A DNA stretch of 30,568 bases from CAWEYG01 sp050747885 (GTDB taxonomy: Bacteria > Acidobacteriota > Thermoanaerobaculia > UBA5066 > DATFVB01): positions 1 to 30,568 of the forward strand of contig JBOGJO010000023.1 in assembly GCA_050747885.1 (NCBI GenBank), read 5' to 3'. Shown here in pieces: positions 8,030 through 15,254 of the stretch (position 1 is the first letter of the stretch; each line of letters begins with the position of its first letter). Position numbers and translations under genes: made by a program. The notes under the pieces are model-generated. The model was not told the origin of the DNA. It did not search any database and saw only the letters and a list, made by a program, of their open reading frames with translations.

Positions 8030-8608
8030 CTACCTCAGGCGAAATTCGCGATCGAGGTCCAGATTGGTCAGGAGCACGTTGACCCTCGGTTCCCCGAACA
8101 GCAGCAGCGTCCGTGGCTCGATGTGACGATCAATCAGCCGGATGACCGCGCTTTCCGGCACATTCCTCGCCCCGGCGATTCGCAGCGCCTGCCATCGGGC
8201 AGCGTCGGGCGAGAGATGAGGATCGACTCCCGAGGCCGAGGAAGTCACCAGATCGGCCGGGATGGACCGCGGATCGCCCGGGCGGTCCTTCCGGGCGGCG
8301 TCGACCGCGGCGGTGATCGCTTTCGCCAGATCCGCGCTCGTCGGGCCCAGGTTCGTTCCGCCCGAGGCCGTCGCGTCGTATCCGTTCTTGCCCGCCGCCG
8401 AGGGGCGCGAATGAAGGTACTGAGGCGCGGAAAAACTCTGGCCGATCAACTCCGAGCCGACGACCCGGCCGTTGACCTTCACGAACGAACCGTTCGCCCT
8501 GTCCGGCCAGAAGAGACGACCGAGCGCCAGGACGGCCGCCGGATAGACCCCACCGAGGAGGACCGTCAGAACGACGACGTAAAGAGTGGAGCGCAGGAGA
8601 AGCTTCAT
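8030..8608 (-). CDS. kdpC: K+-transporting ATPase subunit KdpC
   Basis: 192 residues, usual length. One N-terminal membrane helix (LYVVVLTVLLGGVYPAAVLAL) is followed by the periplasmic domain with the hallmark GSELIGQSF, YLHSRPSA and GTNLGPTS motifs. KdpC clamps the KdpA/KdpB assembly and aids high-affinity K+ uptake at the inner membrane. GAGGT lies eight bases before the ATG. The gene follows kdpB after a 19-base gap in the same operon. Confidence 0.96.
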   Translation of the reverse strand: MKLLLRSTLYVVVLTVLLGGVYPAAVLALGRLFWPDRANGSFVKVNGRVVGSELIGQSFSAPQYLHSRPSAAGKNGYDATASGGTNLGPTSADLAKAITAAVDAARKDRPGDPRSIPADLVTSSASGVDPHLSPDAARWQALRIAGARNVPESAVIRLIDRHIEPRTLLLFGEPRVNVLLTNLDLDREFRLR

Positions 8609-8627
8609 GGCATTTGACCTCGAAATC

Positions 8628-10655
8628 TCACGCGAGCCGAAGGGCCAGCACGACCCAGTCGATCAATTTGATTCCGACAAACGGAACGAGGATGCCCCCG
8701 ACGCCGTAGATCCAGAGATTCCTCGCCAGGATCCGCGACGCGCCGAGAGGGCGGTATTTCACGCCCCTGAGGGCCAGCGGAATGAGTGCGACGATGATCA
8801 GCGCGTTGAAGATGATCGCGGAAAGAATCGCGGACCGGGGATTTCCGAGATGCATGACGTTCAGCGCATTCAGGACCGGGTACGTCGCCGCGAACATCGC
8901 GGGAAGGATCGCGAAATATTTCGCCACGTCGTTCGCGATCGAAAAGGTCGTGAGCGCGCCGCGCGTCATCAAAAGCTGTTTTCCGATCTCGACGACCTCG
9001 ATCAGCTTCGTGGGGTTCGAGTCGAGATCGACCATGTTGCCCGCCTCGCGGGCCGCCTGCGTACCCGTGTTCATCGCGAGGCCCACGTCCGCCTGGGCAA
9101 GGGCCGGGGCATCGTTGGTGCCGTCTCCCGTCATCGCAACGAGGTTTCCCCCCTGCTGCTCTTTCCGGATCAGGGCAAGCTTGTCCTCGGGTTTCGCCTG
9201 CGCGAGAAAGTCGTCGACGCCGGCCTCCTGGGCAATCGCGGCGGCCGTGAGGGGGTTGTCGCCGGTAATCATGATCGTGCGGATTCCCATCGCCCGGAGC
9301 CGGTCGAACCGGTCACGCATTCCCGGCTTCACAATGTCCCGGAGCGCGACGACGCCAAGCACGCGGTTGCCATCCGCCACGAGCAGCGGGGTCGCTCCCT
9401 GGCCCGCGATCCGGTTGACCTCGTCGTTGACCGCAGACGACGTTTCACCCCCTTCACCGCGAACCCACTCCATCACCGAGTCGCCGGCGCCTTTCCGGAT
9501 CTTCCGGCCGTTGTAGTCGACGCCCGACATCCAGGTCGCGGCCGTGAAGGGAACAAAATGCATTCCCTCCACGCGGCGGCCGCGAAGCCCGTATTTTTCC
9601 TTCGCGAGAACGACGATCGAGCGCCCCTCCGGGGTCTCGTCGGCGAGTGAGGAGAGCTGTGCCGCCGCCGCGAGCTCTTCCGGGCGAATTTCCGGCGCCG
9701 GGTGAAATTCCGTCGCCTGCCGGTTGCCGAGCGTGATCGTGCCGGTCTTGTCGAGGAGCAGGACGTTGACATCGCCCGCAGCCTCGACGGCGCGGCCCGA
9801 CATCGCGAGCACGTTGTGCTGCAGCACCCGGTCCATCCCGGCAATTCCGATCGCCGAGAGGAGCCCCCCGATCGTCGTCGGGATGAGGCACACCAGCAGC
9901 GCAATCAGCACCGGCGTCGTCGTCCGGCCGCCGGCGTAGAGGGCGAAAGGACGCAGTGTTACAGTCGCGATGAGGAACACGATCGTCAGCCCGGAGAGCA
10001 GGATCGATAGCGCGATCTCGTTGGGCGTCTTCTGGCGCTGGGCCCCCTCGACGAGAGCGATCATCCGGTCGATGAACGTCTCGCCGGGGTTCGACGTGAT
10101 CTCGACGACGATCCGGTCCGAAAGCACGCGCGTTCCTCCCGTCACGGCGGACCGGTCGCCCCCCGACTCGCGGATGACAGGCGCCGACTCTCCCGTGATC
10201 GCGGACTCGTCCACAGACGCGATGCCCTCGACGACGGTCCCGTCTCCCGGAATCAACTGGTTCACTTCGACGACGACGCGGTCCCCTTTTCGGAGCGCCG
10301 TCGCGGGCACCGTCTCCTCGCCTTTCTTCGTCAACCGGCGCGCGGTCATCTCGGTCTTCCCCTTCCGGAGCGCTTCGGCCTGTGCTTTGCCGCGGCTTTC
10401 AGCCATGGCTTCGGCAAAATTCGCGAAAAGAAGCGTGAACCAGAGCCACAGCGCGATCTGAAGATTGAACCCGACGTCGATGCCGCGGGCGGCATCGCGG
10501 ACCAGCAGCCCCGTGACGAGGACCGAACCCACGAGAACCACGAACATCACGGGGTTTTTCGCCTGCAGGCGTGGATCGAGCTTGCGGAACGAGTCGCCGA
10601 CGGCGGGGCGAACGATCGCCCGATCCCAGAGACCTCGACGCACAGTAGTGGCCAT
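8628..10655 (-). CDS. kdpB: K+-transporting P-type ATPase subunit KdpB
   Basis: 675 residues, full length. The phosphorylated aspartate lies in DKTGT (Asp302), the actuator loop is TGES (154-157, including the Ser that is inhibitorily phosphorylated in E. coli), and the hinge is TGDGTNDAPALAQADVG. The membrane regions are complete to the C-terminal helix (IYGVGGILVPFVGIKLIDWV). KdpB hydrolyses ATP to drive K+ taken up by KdpA through the complex into the cytoplasm. GGAG lies 11 bases before the ATG. It starts 16 bases after kdpA in the kdp operon. No damage or unusual residues were seen. Confidence 0.98.
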   Translation of the reverse strand: MATTVRRGLWDRAIVRPAVGDSFRKLDPRLQAKNPVMFVVLVGSVLVTGLLVRDAARGIDVGFNLQIALWLWFTLLFANFAEAMAESRGKAQAEALRKGKTEMTARRLTKKGEETVPATALRKGDRVVVEVNQLIPGDGTVVEGIASVDESAITGESAPVIRESGGDRSAVTGGTRVLSDRIVVEITSNPGETFIDRMIALVEGAQRQKTPNEIALSILLSGLTIVFLIATVTLRPFALYAGGRTTTPVLIALLVCLIPTTIGGLLSAIGIAGMDRVLQHNVLAMSGRAVEAAGDVNVLLLDKTGTITLGNRQATEFHPAPEIRPEELAAAAQLSSLADETPEGRSIVVLAKEKYGLRGRRVEGMHFVPFTAATWMSGVDYNGRKIRKGAGDSVMEWVRGEGGETSSAVNDEVNRIAGQGATPLLVADGNRVLGVVALRDIVKPGMRDRFDRLRAMGIRTIMITGDNPLTAAAIAQEAGVDDFLAQAKPEDKLALIRKEQQGGNLVAMTGDGTNDAPALAQADVGLAMNTGTQAAREAGNMVDLDSNPTKLIEVVEIGKQLLMTRGALTTFSIANDVAKYFAILPAMFAATYPVLNALNVMHLGNPRSAILSAIIFNALIIVALIPLALRGVKYRPLGASRILARNLWIYGVGGILVPFVGIKLIDWVVLALRLA

Positions 10656-10671
10656 ATTCAGCTGCGCTCCT

Positions 10672-12399
10672 TCAGAAGAGAGTTCCGGCCTTCATCAACA
10701 GCTGCTCGACGAGCGGTCCGAGCGAGAACGCGGGGAAGAATGTGAGCGCGCCGACGATCACGACGACGCCGACGAGCAGAACCGTGAAAAGCGGACCGGT
10801 CACTGGGAAGGTCCCGGCCGACTCGGGAATCTTCTTCTTTCCGGCGAGCGAGCCGGCGATTCCGAGGATCGGGATGATCATCCAGAATCTTCCGAAGAAC
10901 ATGTCGAAGCCGAGTGTCGTGTTGTACCAGAGCGTGTTCGCGTTCAGTCCGGCGAAGGCCGAACCGTTGTTCCCGGCGCCGGATTCGAACGCGTAAAGGA
11001 TCTCAGAAAAGCCGTGCGGACCCTTGTTGTTCAGGGAGGAGAGACCCGCCGGGACCCGGGCCGACGCCGCCGAAAAGCCGAGGATGAGAAGCGTGAGGAT
11101 CAGGATTGACAGCATCGCGAGCTTGACCTCGCGCGCCTCGATCTTCTTGCCGAGATATTCCGGAGTGCGGCCGACCATCAATCCCGCGATGAAGACCGTC
11201 AGCACGATGAACACGAACATGCCATACAGCCCGGCGCCGACGCCACCGAAGATCACCTCGCCCGTCGCGATGTTCGCGAGCGGAACGAGGCCGCCGATCG
11301 GGGTGAACGAGTCGTGCCAGCCGTTGATCGCGCCGCAGGAGGCGTCCGTCGTGATCGTCGCAAACAGCGCGGTGTCCGCCGTGCCGAAACGGACTTCCTT
11401 GCCCTCCATGTTGCCGCCGGTTCCCCCCGCCGTCGGCCCCGCCTGCACGCCCGCCTTCTGGTGGATCGGGTTGCCTCTCTGCTCGGCGACCTCGGCGACG
11501 ACGGCCCCGGCGACGAACATGAGCGCCATCGCGGAGAAAACCGCCCAACCGTGCCGCGGCGAGCCGGTCATCCGGCCGAGTGTGTTCGTCAGGCCCGCGC
11601 CGATCGAGAAGATCAGCACGATCTCGAGCAGGTTGGTCCCCGGCGTCGGGTTCTCGTAAGGAAAAGAGGAGTTCGCGTTGAAGAAGCCGCCGCCGTTCGT
11701 GCCGAGCTCCTTGATCGACTCCTGGGAGGCGACGGGGCCCTGCGGAATCTTCTGAACGGATCCTTCCAGGGTCCTGACCGCGACGTCCGCGTGGAAGTTC
11801 TGGACGACGCCGCGCGAAACCAGGAACAGGGCACCGACAAAAGACACCGGCAAAAGGACCCAGAGGATCGCGCGCGTGCAGTCGAACCAGAAGTTTCCGA
11901 TTCCCTTCGCCTTCTCGCGCGCGACGCCGCGGATCACCGCGATGGCGATCGCGATCCCCGTCGCGGCGGAAAGGAAGTTGTGGAACGCGAGTCCCGCCAT
12001 CTGCGTGAAGTGGGACATCGTGCTCTCGCCCGAATACCCCTGCCAGTTCGTGTTCGTCGTGAACGACACGGCGGTGTTCCAGGAAGAATCGGGCGACACG
12101 GCGCCGAAGTGGTTCGGGTTCAGCGGCAGGAACTGCTGCAGCCGCTGGAACGCGTAGAGGACGAAAAGGGATACGGCGTTGACGAAGAGCATCGCAATCG
12201 TCCACTGGACCCAGGTCTGGTCCGTTTCGGCGTCGACGCCGCAGAGGCGGTAGATCGCGCGCTCGATCGGCCGAAAGATCCGGTCGAGAAACGTCTTCTC
12301 GCCCGAGAAGACTTTCTTCATGTACCCGCCGACGAGCGGCGTGATCGCGACGATCACCGCGAGATAGACGAGGAGCTCCCAGAATTTAATCGCTGTCAT
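10672..12399 (-). CDS. kdpA: K+-transporting ATPase channel-like subunit KdpA
   Basis: 575 residues with about ten membrane helices. Four selectivity-filter-like loops are recognisable: SFTTNTNWQGYSGE, ELGTNGGGFFNANSSFPYENP, CGAINGWHDSFTPIGG and GAGNNGSAFAGLNAN. The family motif GRTPEYLGKKI is present. KdpA binds K+ with high affinity and passes it to KdpB. Its ATG overlaps the kdpF stop by four bases (ATGA), so the two are translationally coupled. Confidence 0.98.
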   Translation of the reverse strand: MTAIKFWELLVYLAVIVAITPLVGGYMKKVFSGEKTFLDRIFRPIERAIYRLCGVDAETDQTWVQWTIAMLFVNAVSLFVLYAFQRLQQFLPLNPNHFGAVSPDSSWNTAVSFTTNTNWQGYSGESTMSHFTQMAGLAFHNFLSAATGIAIAIAVIRGVAREKAKGIGNFWFDCTRAILWVLLPVSFVGALFLVSRGVVQNFHADVAVRTLEGSVQKIPQGPVASQESIKELGTNGGGFFNANSSFPYENPTPGTNLLEIVLIFSIGAGLTNTLGRMTGSPRHGWAVFSAMALMFVAGAVVAEVAEQRGNPIHQKAGVQAGPTAGGTGGNMEGKEVRFGTADTALFATITTDASCGAINGWHDSFTPIGGLVPLANIATGEVIFGGVGAGLYGMFVFIVLTVFIAGLMVGRTPEYLGKKIEAREVKLAMLSILILTLLILGFSAASARVPAGLSSLNNKGPHGFSEILYAFESGAGNNGSAFAGLNANTLWYNTTLGFDMFFGRFWMIIPILGIAGSLAGKKKIPESAGTFPVTGPLFTVLLVGVVVIVGALTFFPAFSLGPLVEQLLMKAGTLF

Positions 12400-12485
12400 A
12401 CTTCCTCAGCCCTCAGCATGGCCCAGAGCAGGTAGACGAGGAGCCCCACGGTGACGAGCAAACCGATAATGTCTTCCCAGCCCAT
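12396..12485 (-). CDS. kdpF: KdpF small membrane subunit (29 aa)
   Basis: A 29-residue peptide read on the minus strand: MGWEDIIGLLVTVGLLVYLL, then WAMLRAEEV. One hydrophobic helix followed by the A(L/M)(L/I)xAE(E/A) end is the KdpF pattern. GGGGGAG lies three bases before the ATG, and the stop overlaps the kdpA start by four bases. KdpF stabilises the KdpABC complex in E. coli and sits against KdpA in the membrane. Too short for automatic gene callers, but position, helix and coupling agree. Confidence 0.93.
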   Translation of the reverse strand: MGWEDIIGLLVTVGLLVYLLWAMLRAEEV

Positions 12486-12495
12486 GTTCTCCCCC

Positions 12496-12579
12496 TCAGA
12501 TCCTGTCGCAGCGCCGCGTGTACCAGATCGAAACCCAGAAGAGCACGACGGTCAGCGCGAGAAAAATCAGGTCCAACAT
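12496..12579 (-). CDS. 27-aa membrane microprotein of the kdp operon
   Basis: A minus-strand frame with a strong AAGGAGG six bases before its ATG encodes 27 residues: MLDLIFLALTVVLFWVSIWY, then TRRCDRI. It is one transmembrane helix with a short basic tail ending in CDRI. Similar tiny genes with a C-D/E-R-L/I tail occur just upstream of kdpF/kdpA in other bacteria (recalled, not searched). The stop lies 10 bases before the kdpF start, so it is co-expressed with the pump. Function is unproven; an extra small KdpA-associated subunit is the obvious idea. Confidence 0.82.
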   Translation of the reverse strand: MLDLIFLALTVVLFWVSIWYTRRCDRI

Positions 12580-12598
12580 CGGATTCCTCCTTGCGCGG

Positions 12599-13276
12599 TC
12601 AATGCGTGAAACCGATTTCGAGCAGGATCGCGTTGCCTTTCGAGTTGCCGTTCTTGACGGAATACCCGGCGTAGATCGCCCACGCGCCGAAAGTTGGTTC
12701 GATCCCGTAGGTCACGTAGCCGAGGGAGCTCTTGCCCGTATACATGTCCGCGATGAGCGAAAAGCTCGCTCCAAGAGGCTGCTCGAGCCCGAACAGCGCG
12801 CCATGGGCGGGGGCCGTGGCGGCATAGCCCGAGGACGCGAACCATCCGCCGGCGGTCAGGCGCGTCTGGGTGGGGAGCCTATACGACGCGTGGGCGTAAC
12901 CCTGGAGCCCGGGAGTCCCGTCCTCCGATCCCCGGAGAAAGAAGAGCCCGAACGCGCCGGTGGTCACCGCGACCGGGCCGCTCTGGTAGGGCTGCCATTT
13001 CACGGCGAGCGTGGCCGCCGGCACGGAGCGGCCCGGCGTCGTGAATCCGCCGATATTCACTCCGGCTTCGACATGGGAACCGAGGCCATAGACCCCTCGG
13101 CCCGTGAAAACCCCGAAGTTCGGATCCCTCGGTCGCCAGAGGTTGTCTTCTTCGAGGTAGAGTTTCCCGCTGTCGAGAACGTCCGCGGAAGAGACATTAA
13201 AGATCGTCTGCTGCGCGGGCGCCGTCGATACAACAGCAAGCGCCACGCAAGCGATGAGGAGATGCTTTCGATTCAT
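12599..13276 (-). CDS. Predicted outer-membrane beta-barrel protein in the kdp operon
   Basis: 225 residues from the ATG at 13276, picked because it starts a signal peptide (KHLLIACVALAVVSTAPAQ) and overlaps the stop of the upstream gene by four bases (ATGA); the frame is open to 13411 but that would bury the signal. The mature part alternates short aromatic/Gly strands with turns (HVEAGVNIGGFTTPG, TAVKW-like strands, LTAGGWFASSGYA, WAIYAGYSVKNGN, ILLEIGFTH), as expected for a small barrel. The last residue is His rather than Phe. No named family was recognised. It is 19 bases upstream of the kdp microprotein, so it should be made together with the K+ pump; a K+-permeable or envelope-adapting role is inference. 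Confidence 0.75.
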   Translation of the reverse strand: MNRKHLLIACVALAVVSTAPAQQTIFNVSSADVLDSGKLYLEEDNLWRPRDPNFGVFTGRGVYGLGSHVEAGVNIGGFTTPGRSVPAATLAVKWQPYQSGPVAVTTGAFGLFFLRGSEDGTPGLQGYAHASYRLPTQTRLTAGGWFASSGYAATAPAHGALFGLEQPLGASFSLIADMYTGKSSLGYVTYGIEPTFGAWAIYAGYSVKNGNSKGNAILLEIGFTH

Positions 13277-13644
13277 GAGCGTCTCAACCACGACAATGAA
13301 ACCCCTTTCCGCTCCCGGACCGCAGGTTCGAATGAATCCGTGCTGCCCAAGGAGACGAACGGAGAGCCCTTGCTCCCGACCCGCCACCGCCGGTCGAGCC
13401 CGGGAAACCACGTCGACAGGGTCTTCGACCCAAAAAACAGATACGCCCCGAAGCAGGCCGCCACAAGAGTCCCGCGCAGGGCTCCCGACAGCGACAAGAA
13501 GCCGTCGATCGCGATTCCCGCGGGAATGACCGCCAACACCGCCGCACAGTAAAGAGCGCCTTTCAGCCGACGGCTGCGGCGCGATGGTCCCGGCGCGACT
13601 GTCAGGGCCCGATGCTGGAGTGACTGCGCATTCTTGCCTTGCAT
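13273..13644 (-). CDS. Small two-helix membrane protein, first gene of the kdp operon
   Basis: 123 residues from an ATG at 13644. A basic N-terminal tail (SRRSRRLKG, about 21-29) precedes two hydrophobic helices (about 29-46, ALYCAAVLAVIPAGIAI; about 55-72, LRGTLVAACFGAYLFFG) and a 50-residue polar tail. Its stop codon overlaps the ATG of the barrel gene by four bases, the best evidence that it is a real, coupled gene and not an antisense frame. GGAAGG lies about 12 bases before the ATG, a loose fit. No family was recognised. As the first gene after the 11-bp repeats, it would be made when kdp is induced. Confidence 0.65.
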   Translation of the reverse strand: MQGKNAQSLQHRALTVAPGPSRRSRRLKGALYCAAVLAVIPAGIAIDGFLSLSGALRGTLVAACFGAYLFFGSKTLSTWFPGLDRRWRVGSKGSPFVSLGSTDSFEPAVRERKGVSLSWLRRS

Positions 13645-13662
13645 GCCTCGAATTTTCCTTCC

Positions 13663-13706
13663 GGAGCCCGAAAGGAGTCCGGAAGGAGTCCGAAAGGATT
13701 TCGAAA
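13663..13706. promoter_or_regulatory. Four tandem 11-bp repeats, candidate KdpE operator
   Basis: On the plus strand the units are GGAGCCCGAAA, GGAGTCCGGAA, GGAGTCCGAAA and GGATTTCGAAA (minus strand TTTCGGACTCC-like), head to tail with an exact 11-base period. They fill the gap between the divergent kdp operon (start 13644) and uppP (start 13741). OmpR/PhoB-family regulators, which include KdpE, bind direct repeats spaced by one helical turn. On the minus strand the array stops five bases before a GAAAAT hexamer that could serve as an activator-dependent -10, seven bases from the ATG. Confidence 0.6.
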
Positions 13707-13740
13707 AGCTCGGGTCGGAGGTGTCGTAAGCTACGCCCCG

Positions 13741-14568
13741 ATGCATCTGTGGCAGGCGATCCTTCTCGGGGCGATTCAGGGGTTGACCGAATTCATCCCC
13801 GTATCGTCCACGGCCCACTTGTTCCTCGCCCAGAAGTGGCTCGGCCTGGGGAACGAGAGCGCGAGCCTGTCCTTCGACATCGTGCTCCACCTCGGCACCG
13901 CGCTCGCCCTGATCGTCGTGTACGCGCGCGAGCTCCTGGGAATGCTGGAGGAAGCGATTCGCTGGGCGGCGCGGCGGCCGCCGCGGAAGGCGCAGGACCG
14001 GGCGCTGATTCTCCCTCTCATCGTCGGAACGATTCCCGGGGTTTTCGCCGGGCTGTTTCTGTTGAAGCGGTTCGAGGCGCACCGGACTCTCGCGGTCATC
14101 GGCGGCTCCATGCTCGTCGCTTGCGTGTATTTCTTTTTCTCGGAATGGGTGGGAGACCGCCGCGAGGGGCGAGGCGCCGGACGCGAAACCGTGACCGCAG
14201 CCGATTCCCTCTGGATCGGCCTCGCGCAGGGCGCCGCCGGCCTGATGGCGGGATTTTCGCGCTCGGGTTTCACGATCGCGACGGGCCGCACCGCCGGCCT
14301 CACCCGGGAGCGTTCGGCGCGTTTCTCGTTCCTGCTCGCGCTGCCGATTATTCTGGGCGCGGGCGCGAAGACGATCCTGGACCTCCACCGCCATCCGGAG
14401 CCGCGCCTCCCGCTCCCGCTGCTCGCGGCGGGCTTCGCGTCGGCGGCCGTCTTCGGCTTCCTGTCGGTCAGGTTTCTGCTCGCGTTCCTGAAGACCCACA
14501 GCCTGAGGCCCTTCGGCGTCTACCTCGGCGTGCTCGGGGCCGTCCTGCTCGCGTCCGCGATGCTCTAA
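13741..14568 (+). CDS. uppP: Undecaprenyl-diphosphatase UppP (BacA)
   Basis: 275 residues, typical length. The ATG at 13741 gives the family N-terminus MHLWQAILLGAIQGLTEF; the open frame further upstream is not conserved-looking. Active-site motifs are E17 in LTEFIPVSSTAH and SRSG at about 173-176 in GFSRSGFTIATGR, with about eight membrane helices. The enzyme dephosphorylates undecaprenyl diphosphate at the membrane, recycling the lipid carrier for peptidoglycan. It sits alone on the plus strand between the two kdp transcription units, shares the repeat-bearing gap with the kdp operon, and overlaps the kdpE stop tail to tail by four bases. No ribosome-binding site is evident near the ATG. 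Confidence 0.93.
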   Translation: MHLWQAILLGAIQGLTEFIPVSSTAHLFLAQKWLGLGNESASLSFDIVLHLGTALALIVVYARELLGMLEEAIRWAARRPPRKAQDRALILPLIVGTIPGVFAGLFLLKRFEAHRTLAVIGGSMLVACVYFFFSEWVGDRREGRGAGRETVTAADSLWIGLAQGAAGLMAGFSRSGFTIATGRTAGLTRERSARFSFLLALPIILGAGAKTILDLHRHPEPRLPLPLLAAGFASAAVFGFLSVRFLLAFLKTHSLRPFGVYLGVLGAVLLASAML

Positions 14569-15254
14569 CCGGCACCGGGATCCGCCACGAAACGGTAGCC
14601 GACCCATGGCTCGGTGATCAGGTGCTTCGGGCGATTTGCGTCCTGCTCGATTTTGCGGCGGAGGTTGCCCACCTGGACGCGCACCGTGTCGTTCGTGACG
14701 CCGGCGCCCCCGCCCCAGACGGCGGCGATCAGCTGCGAGTGTGTCCAGACACGCCCCGGTTTCGAGAGGAACGTCCGAAGGAGCTCGAACTCGATCGGCG
14801 TGAGATGGATCTCCGATTTCCCCCTCCGGATCCTCCGCTCCTCGAGATCCACCTCGAGATTTCCGATCTTTCGAATCCCCCCCGGCGTCTCGGCTCCCCC
14901 GCGTCGAACGAGCGCGCGAACCCGCGCGAGGAGCTCCGAGACGCCGAACGGCTTCACGACGTAGTCGTCCGCGCCCGCGTCGAGGAGGCGCACCTTTTCA
15001 CGTTCTTCGCTCTTGACCGTCAGCACGAGGACCGGAACGTTCGAGTCGGCCCGAAGGCGGCGAACGAGCGCCAGGCCGTCCATTCCCGGCATGGCGAAGT
15101 CCGTGATGACGAGATCGAAGGGTCGGCCCGCGAAGAGCGACAGCGCCTCCTCGCCGTCAGCGGCGGCCGCAACTTCGTGTCCGTCCCGCCGAAGGGAATC
15201 GGAAACCACGCTGCGCAGATTCTCGTCGTCATCGACGAGGAGAAGCCGGCTCAT
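14565..15254 (-). CDS. kdpE: Response regulator KdpE (OmpR family)
   Basis: 229 residues. The receiver domain (1-120) has the acidic pocket DDD (8-10), phosphoacceptor Asp52 (VITDFAMPGMDG), Thr79 and Lys101 (VVKPF). The C-terminal winged helix ends in the KdpE/OmpR pattern TEPWVGYRF. It should bind DNA direct repeats and activate kdp transcription when phosphorylated. It overlaps the upstream kinase gene by four bases (ATGA), and its stop overlaps the uppP stop. The name KdpE is based on the paired kinase being the KdpD C-terminal type and on the kdp operon next door. Confidence 0.92.
   Translation of the reverse strand: MSRLLLVDDDENLRSVVSDSLRRDGHEVAAAADGEEALSLFAGRPFDLVITDFAMPGMDGLALVRRLRADSNVPVLVLTVKSEEREKVRLLDAGADDYVVKPFGVSELLARVRALVRRGGAETPGGIRKIGNLEVDLEERRIRRGKSEIHLTPIEFELLRTFLSKPGRVWTHSQLIAAVWGGGAGVTNDTVRVQVGNLRRKIEQDANRPKHLITEPWVGYRFVADPGAG

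Noticed and set aside
6776..8617. 613-codon plus-strand frame opposite kdpD and kdpC
   Set aside because: Antisense shadow; the minus strand has clear KdpD and KdpC motifs and ribosome-binding sites.
13645..14607. Upstream extension of the two-helix protein frame to 14607 (444 codons)
   Set aside because: This part runs antisense to uppP and reads as Arg/Glu-rich filler; only the last 123 codons look like a protein.
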